Shown here: positions 8,667 through 15,245 of the stretch, piece after piece | Layout of the letters: every line of letters begins with the position of its first letter | Numbering within the stretch: position 1 is the first letter of the stretch | Assembly: GCA_902494515.1 (NCBI GenBank) | Contig: CABUTS010000050.1 | Span: 1-20,749 of the forward strand | Source: an uncultured Muribaculaceae bacterium | GTDB taxonomy: Bacteria; Bacteroidota; Bacteroidia; Bacteroidales; Muribaculaceae | DNA: 20,749 nucleotides | Direction: 5' to 3' | Made by a program: the position numbers and the translations under genes | The notes under the pieces: generated by a model | What the model was told of the DNA's origin: nothing | The model's input: the letters and a program-made list of their open reading frames with translations, nothing else | Databases searched by the model: none

Positions 8667-8712
8667 TTATTAGATTGCAGCGGTTTGATTCTTAGGTTGC
8701 AGCGGCTTTTGA
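8667..8712. repeat. two adjacent imperfect 22/24-bp copies in the ispF-pheT gap
   Basis: Units 8667-8688 and 8689-8712 share the core gattgcagcggtttga / ggttgcagcggcttttga, with two small indels and a few substitutions. They lie 65 bp beyond the ispF stop and 34 bp upstream of the pheT -33 box. A separate short inverted repeat, cccgg/ccggg (8727-8731 / 8742-8746), lies beside them. Confidence 0.7.
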
Positions 8713-8776
8713 GTTTGCGCAATTATCCCGGATGCGCGCAACCGGGTGGCGCCGCAGGGGAAATGAGAGGGGCGGA

Positions 8777-9259
8777 TCAGCGGGCGAGGAGGGCGGAGGC
8801 TTGGGCGGCGATTCCTTCGGAGCGGCCGGTGAAGCCGAGGCGCTCGGTGGTTGTGGCTTTCACGGAGACGCAGTCGGGGGGGAGGGCGAGGTCGGCGGCC
8901 ACGTTTTCAATCATGGCCGGGATATAGGGGAGGAGCTTGGGGGCCTGCGCTATGATGGTGATGTCGACGTTTACGGGGCGCAGGCCGCGCTGTTCGGCGA
9001 TGATGCGGAGGGTTTCGCGCAGGAGCAGGCGGGAGTCGGCGCCTTTGTAGCGGGGATCGGTGTCGGGGAAGTGGAATCCGATGTCGCGGAGGGCGGCGGC
9101 TCCGAGGAGAGCGTCGCAGAGGGCGTGGAGGGCGACGTCGGCGTCGCTGTGGCCCAGGAGGCCGCGGTCGTAGGGGATGTTGACTCCGCAGAGAATCAGC
9201 GGCCGCCCCTCAACGAGGCGGTGCACATCGAAGCCGTTGCCGATTCTGAAGTTTTCCAT
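8777..9259 (-). CDS. ispF: 2-C-methyl-D-erythritol 2,4-cyclodiphosphate synthase
   Basis: The fifth enzyme of the MEP isoprenoid pathway: it cyclises CDP-methylerythritol phosphate, releasing CMP, and works as a cytoplasmic homotrimer. The length of 160 residues is exactly typical. The divalent-metal ligands are visible as Asp11 and His13 (GNGFDVHRL) and His45 (ALHALCDALLGA). The flexible-loop motif LLGHSDADV (34-42) and the C-terminal KATTTERLGFTGR(S)EGIAA are the family signatures. It is 132 bp downstream of porV, separated by a repeat and a hairpin, so it may have its own promoter; TATATTTC at 9273-9266 is a one-mismatch -7 box, but it lies only 6 bp from the ATG. Confidence 0.97.
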   Translation of the reverse strand: MENFRIGNGFDVHRLVEGRPLILCGVNIPYDRGLLGHSDADVALHALCDALLGAAALRDIGFHFPDTDPRYKGADSRLLLRETLRIIAEQRGLRPVNVDITIIAQAPKLLPYIPAMIENVAADLALPPDCVSVKATTTERLGFTGRSEGIAAQASALLAR

Positions 9260-9277
9260 TAATTTGAAATATAAGAA

Positions 9278-9296
9278 GCGGAATCGCGGATTCCGC
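9278..9296 (-). terminator. hairpin between porV and ispF, possible terminator
   Basis: A perfect 8-bp stem gcggaatc (9278-9285) / gattccgc (9289-9296) closes a 3-base loop. On the minus strand it is followed by TTCTTATATTTC, a broken U-rich tail. It could end the porV transcript before ispF. The tail is imperfect, so readthrough is possible. Confidence 0.5.
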
Positions 9297-9321
9297 CGCG
9301 GTAAAAGCAGGAAGGCCGCAA

Positions 9322-9370
9322 GAGTGGAGGGCCGAGAGTGGAGGGTCGAGAGTCGAGAGTGGAGGGTCGA
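9322..9370. repeat. 14-bp/7-bp purine-rich tandem repeat after porV
   Basis: Units gagtggagggccga (9322-9335), gagtggagggtcga (9336-9349), a half unit gagtcga (9350-9356) and gagtggagggtcga (9357-9370) are followed by the decayed gaggggagagggggg up to the porV stop (9392-9394). All bases on this strand are purine-rich with a 7-bp sub-periodicity. It lies immediately 3' of porV. Confidence 0.92.
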
Positions 9371-9391
9371 GAGGGGAGAGGGGGGCGGGGA

Positions 9392-10636
9392 TTAGCGGCG
9401 GGAGCCGAGGAGGTCGCGGAGGCCGTCCATGTCGAAGGTGAGGGTGAAGCGGAGGGTCTGGTCCAGAGGGGAGGTCTGGGAGGTGGCCATCATGTAGGCG
9501 GCGTCGAGGCGGACGACGTTGAGCGAGAAGCCGGCGCCGAAGCCGAAGTATTGGCGGTTGCCCTTGAACTGGTTCTCGTGGAAGTAGCCGGCGCGGAGGA
9601 AGAACTGCTGGTTGTAGTTGTATTCGGCGCCGATGGAGTAGCTGATTTCACGGAGTTCCTCCTTGAAGCCGCCGGGGGCGTCGGAGAAGGATTTGAAGAT
9701 GCCGGAGATGGGGGACATGGAGCGCCATTTCTCGAGGGCTTCCTGCCATGCGGCATCGTCGGTCTCCCCGTCGGCGTTGAGGTAGTCATCGCGGCGCGGA
9801 CGGGTGGGGACAAGGAGCTTGTTCAGGTCGAGGTTGATGGCGAGGTTGTGGTAGTCGGCCAGGGGGAAGGTGAAGGAGCCGCCGAGGCGCAGGTTCGTGG
9901 GGAGGAAGGCGGGTTCCATCCCTTCGGGGGAAACTTTTGTACCGATATTGGAGATGTTCCAGCCCCATGCGAACTGACATTCGTTGCGGCCGATGATGGG
10001 ATAGTCTACGAAATATCCGGAGATGTCGGCCGAGAAGGCCGAGGCACCGCTGGGCTGGGTGCTGCCGCTGGAGCCGCTGAACCCGAGGTCGGAGTATATG
10101 TAGCGGAGGACAACGCCCATGGAGAACTTTTCGGAGAGTTTGCGGGAGTAGCCGAAGTCGATGGCCATTTCGTAGGGATTGATGCTCTCGGTGACGCCGC
10201 CGATGCTTTCGGAATTCACTTCGCCGAGCGAGAAGTAGCGGAGCGAGGCTGAAATCGCCTGGTTATCGCCCGAGCCGAGTTTCCAGTATCCGGCGAGGTT
10301 TGCCAGGAAGATGTCGTTGACGAGTTTGCGGAGCCAGGGGGTGTAGCTGAGCGCCACGGAGCCCTGAGAGTATGCGAAGGCGTACTTCGAGGGGTTCCAG
10401 AACTGTGAGTTCGCGTCGGGGTCGGTGGCCGCGCCGATGTCGCCCATCGAGGCGCCGCGGGCGTCGGGGGCGATGCTGAGGGAGGTGACGCCGGTCTGCA
10501 CCGGGTTGAACTCGTTCTTGATGACATCGTCGGCACGGAGTTCAGCGGCGCAGAGCAGTGCTGCCGCAGCGAGGAGGCCGGCGAGGAGGTTCGGGAAGCG
10601 GAGTCGCGGAATATGTGTTGATTTCAGAATATTCAT
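9392..10636 (-). CDS. porV: T9SS outer-membrane shuttle protein PorV (LptO)
   Basis: PorV is the FadL-like outer-membrane beta-barrel that takes cargo from the T9SS translocon and presents it to the PorU sortase. The 414-residue protein has a signal peptide (NLLAGLLAAAALLCAAELRAD). The mature N-terminus contains the family segment TGVTSLSIAPDARGASMGDI, then NSQFWNPSKYAF and YTPWLRKLVNDI, all typical of PorV. The rest is alternating aromatic beta-strand sequence. It ends with LRFTLTFDMDGLRDLLGSRR, a strand-like C-terminus. It follows the unknown gene by 77 bp and has no obvious promoter of its own, so it is probably read from the rdgB/porZ transcript. In Porphyromonas gingivalis porV adjoins porU; here they are about 6 kb apart. 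Confidence 0.93.
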   Translation of the reverse strand: MNILKSTHIPRLRFPNLLAGLLAAAALLCAAELRADDVIKNEFNPVQTGVTSLSIAPDARGASMGDIGAATDPDANSQFWNPSKYAFAYSQGSVALSYTPWLRKLVNDIFLANLAGYWKLGSGDNQAISASLRYFSLGEVNSESIGGVTESINPYEMAIDFGYSRKLSEKFSMGVVLRYIYSDLGFSGSSGSTQPSGASAFSADISGYFVDYPIIGRNECQFAWGWNISNIGTKVSPEGMEPAFLPTNLRLGGSFTFPLADYHNLAINLDLNKLLVPTRPRRDDYLNADGETDDAAWQEALEKWRSMSPISGIFKSFSDAPGGFKEELREISYSIGAEYNYNQQFFLRAGYFHENQFKGNRQYFGFGAGFSLNVVRLDAAYMMATSQTSPLDQTLRFTLTFDMDGLRDLLGSRR

Positions 10637-10660
10637 AGGTTGGATATCGTTGTGGAGGCG

Positions 10661-10729
10661 GAAATCAGTATCGGCCGGAGCAGGGAGTCGAATCTGCCGG
10701 GGCGTAGGGGGAATCAGTATCGGCTGAGG
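10661..10729. repeat. direct repeat of the 3' end of the unknown gene
   Basis: The sequence around the stop of the unknown gene, ggaatcagtatcggctgag (from 10710), recurs as gaaatcagtatcggccgga (from 10661) 49 bp further 3'. The core aatcagtatcggc is identical and includes the TGA stop (10714-10716) read on the minus strand. The two copies bracket most of the 77-bp gap before porV. Confidence 0.85.
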
Positions 10730-11244
10730 GGCTGGAGGAAGGCGAGGATCTTGTCGTGGGTCAGGGAGCCTTCGGATTCGAGGCTGTCAGCCATCTGCTT
10801 GAGGGTGAAAGCCACGGGGCGCTGCTGAAGCAGGTCGCGCAGGTAGCTGAACGAGCGGTCACAGAGGGCGTTTGCTTCGGAAGCCTCGAGGCCGCATGTC
10901 TCGGCGCCTTCGGCGGCGAGGTCGCGGTAGAGGTCGGCCCGGAGGGCCGGCGGGATGTCGGCGTTGCGGCGCGCCATACTGCGGGCCAGAAGGTTGGCGA
11001 TGGCCATGGCGGAGGTCAGCTGGAACTGCTTGAGGGCGGTGGACCACACCGACTTGACCGAGAGATTGGGATTGGAAGCGGCGAAGAAATCGGGGGTGAC
11101 GGTCAGGCCGTCGCCGACTTCGGAGTCGACGCTGAGGGTGTCGAGACAACTCTCGACGTCGTAAACAAACATTGCGAAAGCCATGCCGCACAGGCCGTAA
11201 GCGCGGTCGGTGCGATCGGAATATTTGAGTGTTACAGGTGTCAT
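10714..11244 (-). CDS. conserved-looking protein of unknown function between porZ and porV
   Basis: I do not recognise this 176-residue protein. It has no signal peptide and no clear transmembrane helix, so it is probably cytoplasmic. It reads as mostly helical after an N-terminal region beginning MTPVTLKYSDRTDRAYG; the middle has VWSTALKQFQLTSAMAIANLLARSMARR and the C-terminal half is rich in Leu, Ala and Glu. There are four Cys (residues 19, 33, 117 and 128 approximately), with no zinc-finger spacing. It starts 4 bp after the porZ stop, which argues for coupled expression with porZ. Position suggests a T9SS-related or merely co-regulated role; sequence alone supports neither. Confidence 0.75.
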   Translation of the reverse strand: MTPVTLKYSDRTDRAYGLCGMAFAMFVYDVESCLDTLSVDSEVGDGLTVTPDFFAASNPNLSVKSVWSTALKQFQLTSAMAIANLLARSMARRNADIPPALRADLYRDLAAEGAETCGLEASEANALCDRSFSYLRDLLQQRPVAFTLKQMADSLESEGSLTHDKILAFLQPLSRY

Positions 11245-11248
11245 CTTA

Positions 11249-13681
11249 TCAGTTGATAACCATAATCTTAGTCACGCAGCCGTCGGAGGATGTGCCTTCG
11301 GTGCCGCTGGAGGCGAAAACGAAGTAAACGCCGGTTTTCACGCGGTCGCCGTTGGCGTTGCAGCCGTCCCAGATGAGTGTGCCCCCCTCGGAGCGGCCCT
11401 GGAAGAATACGTTGCCGGCGGAGTCGGCGATTTTCACCAGAGTGTTGTCCATCAGTCCGGTGATGGTGATCCAGCCGGTGTAGTCGGGGCGCACGGGGTT
11501 GGGGAAGGCGTAGACGTCGCTGAGGTCCTGCGACGGGGGCGCGGAGGTGGAGTTGTATTCGGCCACACCCTCGTCCGTGGCGAAGAACACCGATGAGGAG
11601 TTGGGGTCGCAGGCGATGGCGAAAATCTTATTGGAGGGGAGCATGGAGTTCTCGGTGGTGAAGTGCTCGATAATCTGGTCGCCGTCCTCGCTGACGAGGT
11701 ATACGCCCGAGGCGAGGGTGCCGAGCCACTTGCGGTTGGAGGCATCGCAGGCCATGGCGGTCACCTGCTGGGCGTCAAGGAGATAGTCGGCCAGACCGGT
11801 GCCGTCGTTGCGGGGCACTTTCAGGTGGTTTACGGTGGCTACGTCGGTGCTGACCTTGGAGGGGTCGGTGATTTCGTAGACACCGTTGTTGGTGCCGACC
11901 CAGAGGCGCCCTTTCTTGTCCTCGAGCAGCGAGGGGGTGTGGTAGATGGAGAGGGTCTTGTTATCCTGGTCGACGAATGAGGCGACGTTGATTCGCACGT
12001 CATCGGAGGGGTCGGCGGTGCCGCGGAAATCGAAGAACGAGAGGTTGCCGGTCCAGTAGTAGCCGGTGAAAACCCACCTGCCGGAGTGAGTGAGCGGGAT
12101 GGCGAACGATCCGCGGCTCAGCTGGAAACTGCGGTTGTAGGAGATCCAGTCGGATTTCGTGAAGTCGCCGCTGTTGAATTTCTCGGCGGGGAGCACGAAG
12201 ATATGGTCGCGGGTAAATACCGATTCCTGCATTACCCACAGGTTGCCGTAGGGATCTACGTCAGCCCACTCCACGCGGTAACCGTAGTTCGCGGTCTCCC
12301 CGTTGTTGGTATCCATTTTGGACATCGGGGAGTTGGTGTCGTCGATCACAATGTAATCGGCGTCGGGCGAGGGGAAGTAAAGGAGACCGTAGTCCCAGGT
12401 CGGCACGAGCATGCTTCCGGGCTTTCCGGGAACCTGGGCCACCACGCCCGGACGGAGAGCTTTCTGCTTGCTGTCGTTTGCCAATTTTTCGGGAAGGATG
12501 TCTTTGAAACCGTCGGCACGGGTGTAGGAGGATACCAGTAGCCCGCGGTCGGCGCTGGTGAGGGTGGGGTAGCCCGAGGCGAAACCGTATTCCCAGAATT
12601 TGCGCGAGAACCAGAGGGAGCCGTCGGGCTGGAGTCTGATGTTGTTGCAGTGGGCTACGGAGAAGTCGGTCTTGCCGTAACGTTCGCCGTTCTGCACGGG
12701 GTTCGCGGGGTCCGACATGTCGAAGGAGATGATGCCGTCGTTGTTGCCTCCCCAGAGTTCATCCCACCCTTTGAGGGCCGAAAGCTGGTTGCCGGAGATG
12801 ACGGCGGGGATGGCCACGGACTCCGGAGCCATGGGGTCGGAGGTGCCGTCGAAGGTGAAGAGGCGGCTGGCGTTCATGGCTGCGACCTTGTCGCCGACGG
12901 GGAAAATCTGCGTCACGCCGGAGATTTTGTTGTTGCCGTATTTCGGGGACTGTATCGTGCAGGAGCTGTTGGCGACATTGAATTCGGCTACAGCCAGCTG
13001 GGGACTGGAGGCCGAACCCAATGCGAGGACAAGCTGTTTGCCGCCGACCGGAAGGCCGTTGAAGATATTGTACTGATTCGACCGGAGCACGGGAATCTGG
13101 TCGAGCGACGTCAGGCGGGTGGACTGGGGGCAGCCGCGCAACTGCTTGTCGTAGTGGATGATGAGGTCGTCGCCCACGCCCCAGGCGTAGGTCACGGGGA
13201 GCGGAGTGAAGAGGGTCTCTATGGTCTCGTTGCGCTTGTCGTCGATGATGACCAGACCGAAGGAGCAGGCCACAAAGATGCGGTCCTGACCGAAGCCTAC
13301 GTGGTTGATTGTGGGAATCCCGGTCAGCAGGGCGTCCTTGATGTCGGAGATGTTCACCACGGAGCCGTCGTCGTAGAGCTTGTCCATGTTGCAGTCACTG
13401 TAGACCACCAGCAGGTAGCTGCCGTCGGGGTGCGGGTATATGCCGGCGACCCCCGAGCTGTTCAGGAGGTTGCTGACATTCAGGGAGCGCACCTCGCCGG
13501 TGGACTTGTCGATGGCGAAGAGCGACCCCGCGGAGAGGTAATATGTGGAGCCCTTGGTTTCGGCTACCCGTGAGATGCCGTTGAAGGGGGTGTGGATTGT
13601 CCATCCCCCTACGGGGAGCTGCGCTGAGGCTGTCAGGGCAGCGAGGAGGATGGAAAACAGTAGGACAAGTTTCTTAATCAT
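11249..13681 (-). CDS. porZ: T9SS attachment-complex protein PorZ (two beta-propellers plus CTD)
   Basis: PorZ is the surface-exposed partner of PorU; it binds anionic LPS and delivers it to the sortase. The 810-residue protein has a signal peptide (KLVLLFSILLAALTASA|Q) and the characteristic start LPVGGWTIHTPFNGISRVAE. Two propeller regions follow, with repeated blades such as GSLFAIDKSTGEV, GLVIIDDKRNE, GRLWVGTNNGVYEI and NRKWLGTLASGVYLV. A C-terminal Ig-like sorting-type domain starts at FPNPVRPDYTGWITI (about residue 720) and includes LIWDGCNANGDRVKTGVYFV. Its start overlaps the rdgB stop by 8 bp. A generic 'two-component regulator propeller' label would be the usual automatic annotation; the N-terminus and gene neighbours favour PorZ. 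Confidence 0.9.
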   Translation of the reverse strand: MIKKLVLLFSILLAALTASAQLPVGGWTIHTPFNGISRVAETKGSTYYLSAGSLFAIDKSTGEVRSLNVSNLLNSSGVAGIYPHPDGSYLLVVYSDCNMDKLYDDGSVVNISDIKDALLTGIPTINHVGFGQDRIFVACSFGLVIIDDKRNETIETLFTPLPVTYAWGVGDDLIIHYDKQLRGCPQSTRLTSLDQIPVLRSNQYNIFNGLPVGGKQLVLALGSASSPQLAVAEFNVANSSCTIQSPKYGNNKISGVTQIFPVGDKVAAMNASRLFTFDGTSDPMAPESVAIPAVISGNQLSALKGWDELWGGNNDGIISFDMSDPANPVQNGERYGKTDFSVAHCNNIRLQPDGSLWFSRKFWEYGFASGYPTLTSADRGLLVSSYTRADGFKDILPEKLANDSKQKALRPGVVAQVPGKPGSMLVPTWDYGLLYFPSPDADYIVIDDTNSPMSKMDTNNGETANYGYRVEWADVDPYGNLWVMQESVFTRDHIFVLPAEKFNSGDFTKSDWISYNRSFQLSRGSFAIPLTHSGRWVFTGYYWTGNLSFFDFRGTADPSDDVRINVASFVDQDNKTLSIYHTPSLLEDKKGRLWVGTNNGVYEITDPSKVSTDVATVNHLKVPRNDGTGLADYLLDAQQVTAMACDASNRKWLGTLASGVYLVSEDGDQIIEHFTTENSMLPSNKIFAIACDPNSSSVFFATDEGVAEYNSTSAPPSQDLSDVYAFPNPVRPDYTGWITITGLMDNTLVKIADSAGNVFFQGRSEGGTLIWDGCNANGDRVKTGVYFVFASSGTEGTSSDGCVTKIMVIN

Positions 13682-14303
13682 CGGATTCGGGGGTGAAAAG
13701 GGGAGAGGAGCTGCCGGAGATAACTTTTAGGAGAGCATCGGCGGCGCGGCGCCGGTGCGAGATGCTGTTTTTCTGTTCGGCGGTCATTTCGGCGAAGGTT
13801 TCGGCGAATCCCTCGGGAATGAACAGCGGGTCATAGCCGAAGCCGTCATGGCCGTGAGGCCCGGCGGCGATGCGGCCGTTGACGATCCCCTCCACGAGGG
13901 TTTCGCGACCGCCGGAAATCAGGGCGAACACCGTGCGGAAGCGGGCCTTGCGGTTCTCCTGCCCGTCGAGACGTTCAAGGAGCAGACGGCAGTTTGCGTC
14001 GGAGTCGTGACCTTCGCCGCGGCCGTTGGCGCCGGCATATCGGGCCGAGAGTACGCCGGGCTCTCCGCCGAGGGCCTCTACCTCCAGACCGGTGTCGTCG
14101 GCGAAACAGTCGCAGCCGTAATGGCTGCTGACCCAGCGGGCCTTCAGCAGGGCGTTACCCTCCAGAGTGTCGGCCGTCTCGGGGATATCCTCGTTGCAGC
14201 CGATTTCAGCGAGCGACACCACGGGGTGCTCCGGACCGAGAATGGCACGGACCTCGCTGATTTTGTGAGGGTTATTTGTAGCAAAGACCAACTTTTTATG
14301 CAT
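13674..14303 (-). CDS. rdgB: XTP/dITP diphosphatase (RdgB/HAM1 family)
   Basis: This enzyme hydrolyses non-canonical purine triphosphates (dITP, XTP) to monophosphates, keeping them out of DNA and RNA. I use the Met at 14303 (MHKKLVFATNNPHK), giving 209 residues; the frame is open six codons further. Family motifs are ATNNPHK (8-14, triphosphate binding), ADDTGLEV (68-75, metal and catalytic acid), GHDGFGYDPLF (151-161) and SHR (182-184). The stop overlaps the start of porZ by 8 bp in another frame, so the two are likely cotranscribed. Pairing a housekeeping pyrophosphatase with porZ has no evident functional logic. Confidence 0.96.
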   Translation of the reverse strand: MHKKLVFATNNPHKISEVRAILGPEHPVVSLAEIGCNEDIPETADTLEGNALLKARWVSSHYGCDCFADDTGLEVEALGGEPGVLSARYAGANGRGEGHDSDANCRLLLERLDGQENRKARFRTVFALISGGRETLVEGIVNGRIAAGPHGHDGFGYDPLFIPEGFAETFAEMTAEQKNSISHRRRAADALLKVISGSSSPLFTPESDD

Positions 14304-14363
14304 AGCTATAGTTCTGACCAACTAATAAACGCGGGTTTTGCACAATTTATTGCATCGCGACAC

Positions 14364-14399
14364 AAAAAAGCCGCAACCCCCGTCCGGGGCGCGGCTTTA
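14364..14399 (-). terminator. rho-independent terminator of the Bax-inhibitor-like gene
   Basis: On the minus strand, aaagccgc pairs with gcggcttt, enclosing a further GC-rich gccccgg/acggggg region, and TTTTTTG follows directly. It lies 64 bp after the stop of the YccA-like gene (14463) and upstream of rdgB (14303). This is the best classical terminator in the window. Confidence 0.88.
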
Positions 14400-14420
14400 T
14401 AGGTCGTTGAGAACTAAGTT

Positions 14421-14464
14421 ACTCGTTTACTCACATACTCGTTTACTCACTTGCTCACTCGCTT
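14421..14464. repeat. 8-bp degenerate tandem repeat starting in the stop codon of the YccA-like gene
   Basis: Read on the minus strand from the stop codon TAA (14465-14463) the sequence is a run of 8-mers close to AAACGAGT: AAGCGAGT, (GAGC), AAGTGAGT, AAACGAGT, ATGTGAGT, AAACGAGT. The first unit uses the last two bases of the stop codon. The repeat ends 22 bp before the terminator hairpin. Confidence 0.85.
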
Positions 14465-15182
14465 AGTCGCGGGAGCTGCCGAAGAAGCGGAGGAGGTAGA
14501 GGAACAGGTTGATGAAGTCCAGATAGAGGTTCAGCGCCCCCATGGTGGCGAGAGAGGAATCCGGGAAGCCCATGTTGGCGGCTGCCAGGGACTTGATCTT
14601 CTGGGTGTCCCAGGCGGTGAGGCCGATGAAAATCAGCACACCGGCGCCGGAGATGATCCACTCGAAGGTGCTGTTGGCCCAGAAGATGTTCACTACCGAG
14701 CAGATAATCAGGCCGATAAGGGCCATGAACAGGAATGAGCCGATCTTGGTCAGGTCGCGGTTGGTGAAGTAGCCGTAGACACTCATCGCGCCGAATACGC
14801 CGGCGGTGATCAGGAAGGTCTTGAAGATCGAGGCGAAGCTGAATACCAGGAAGATAATCGACAGCGTTAGACCGTTGACGATTGCGAACAGGTAGAACAG
14901 ACCGGACGACATGGCGGGGCTCATTTTGCCGATGCGGGCGGAGATGAAGAACACCAGAAGGAGTTCGAGGATGCCCAGACCCCAGTAAATCCAGGAGTTG
15001 GTGGCCAGAGCGTAGGCCAGGACGCCCTCGCCGGCTATGGCACCCAGATAGGCGGCTGCTGCTGACACGAGGAGTGCCAGGAACATTTTCACGTAGACCT
15101 TTTTCATGACGGCCGAGACCTTGTTGTCAACGGCCATTGCGTCGGGGTAGTAACCCTGCGAAGGTTGATTGTAGTAATTCAT
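14463..15182 (-). CDS. Bax inhibitor-1/YccA family membrane protein
   Basis: A 239-residue multi-spanning inner-membrane protein of the BI-1/YccA (TMBIM) family. Bacterial members are implicated in calcium/pH-sensitive leak or in modulating FtsH; the role here is not known. About seven hydrophobic segments begin near residue 30, after a Tyr/Gln/Asn-rich soluble N-terminus (NYYNQPSQGYYPDAM). Family marks are AWDTQKIK (around 190) and the C-terminal ALNLYLDFINLFLYLLRFFG, with the conserved Asp inside the last helix. It starts 63 bp after the argS stop and is closed by a strong terminator, so argS and this gene may form one unit. The nearest -7-like sequence, TAAACTTT, is weak. Confidence 0.93.
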   Translation of the reverse strand: MNYYNQPSQGYYPDAMAVDNKVSAVMKKVYVKMFLALLVSAAAAYLGAIAGEGVLAYALATNSWIYWGLGILELLLVFFISARIGKMSPAMSSGLFYLFAIVNGLTLSIIFLVFSFASIFKTFLITAGVFGAMSVYGYFTNRDLTKIGSFLFMALIGLIICSVVNIFWANSTFEWIISGAGVLIFIGLTAWDTQKIKSLAAANMGFPDSSLATMGALNLYLDFINLFLYLLRFFGSSRD

Positions 15183-15245
15183 ATTTAAGAGAGTTGATGT
15201 CGTTTGTTAGACTTGGAAATTGCTGAAAAGTTTAAGCGGAGAAGA

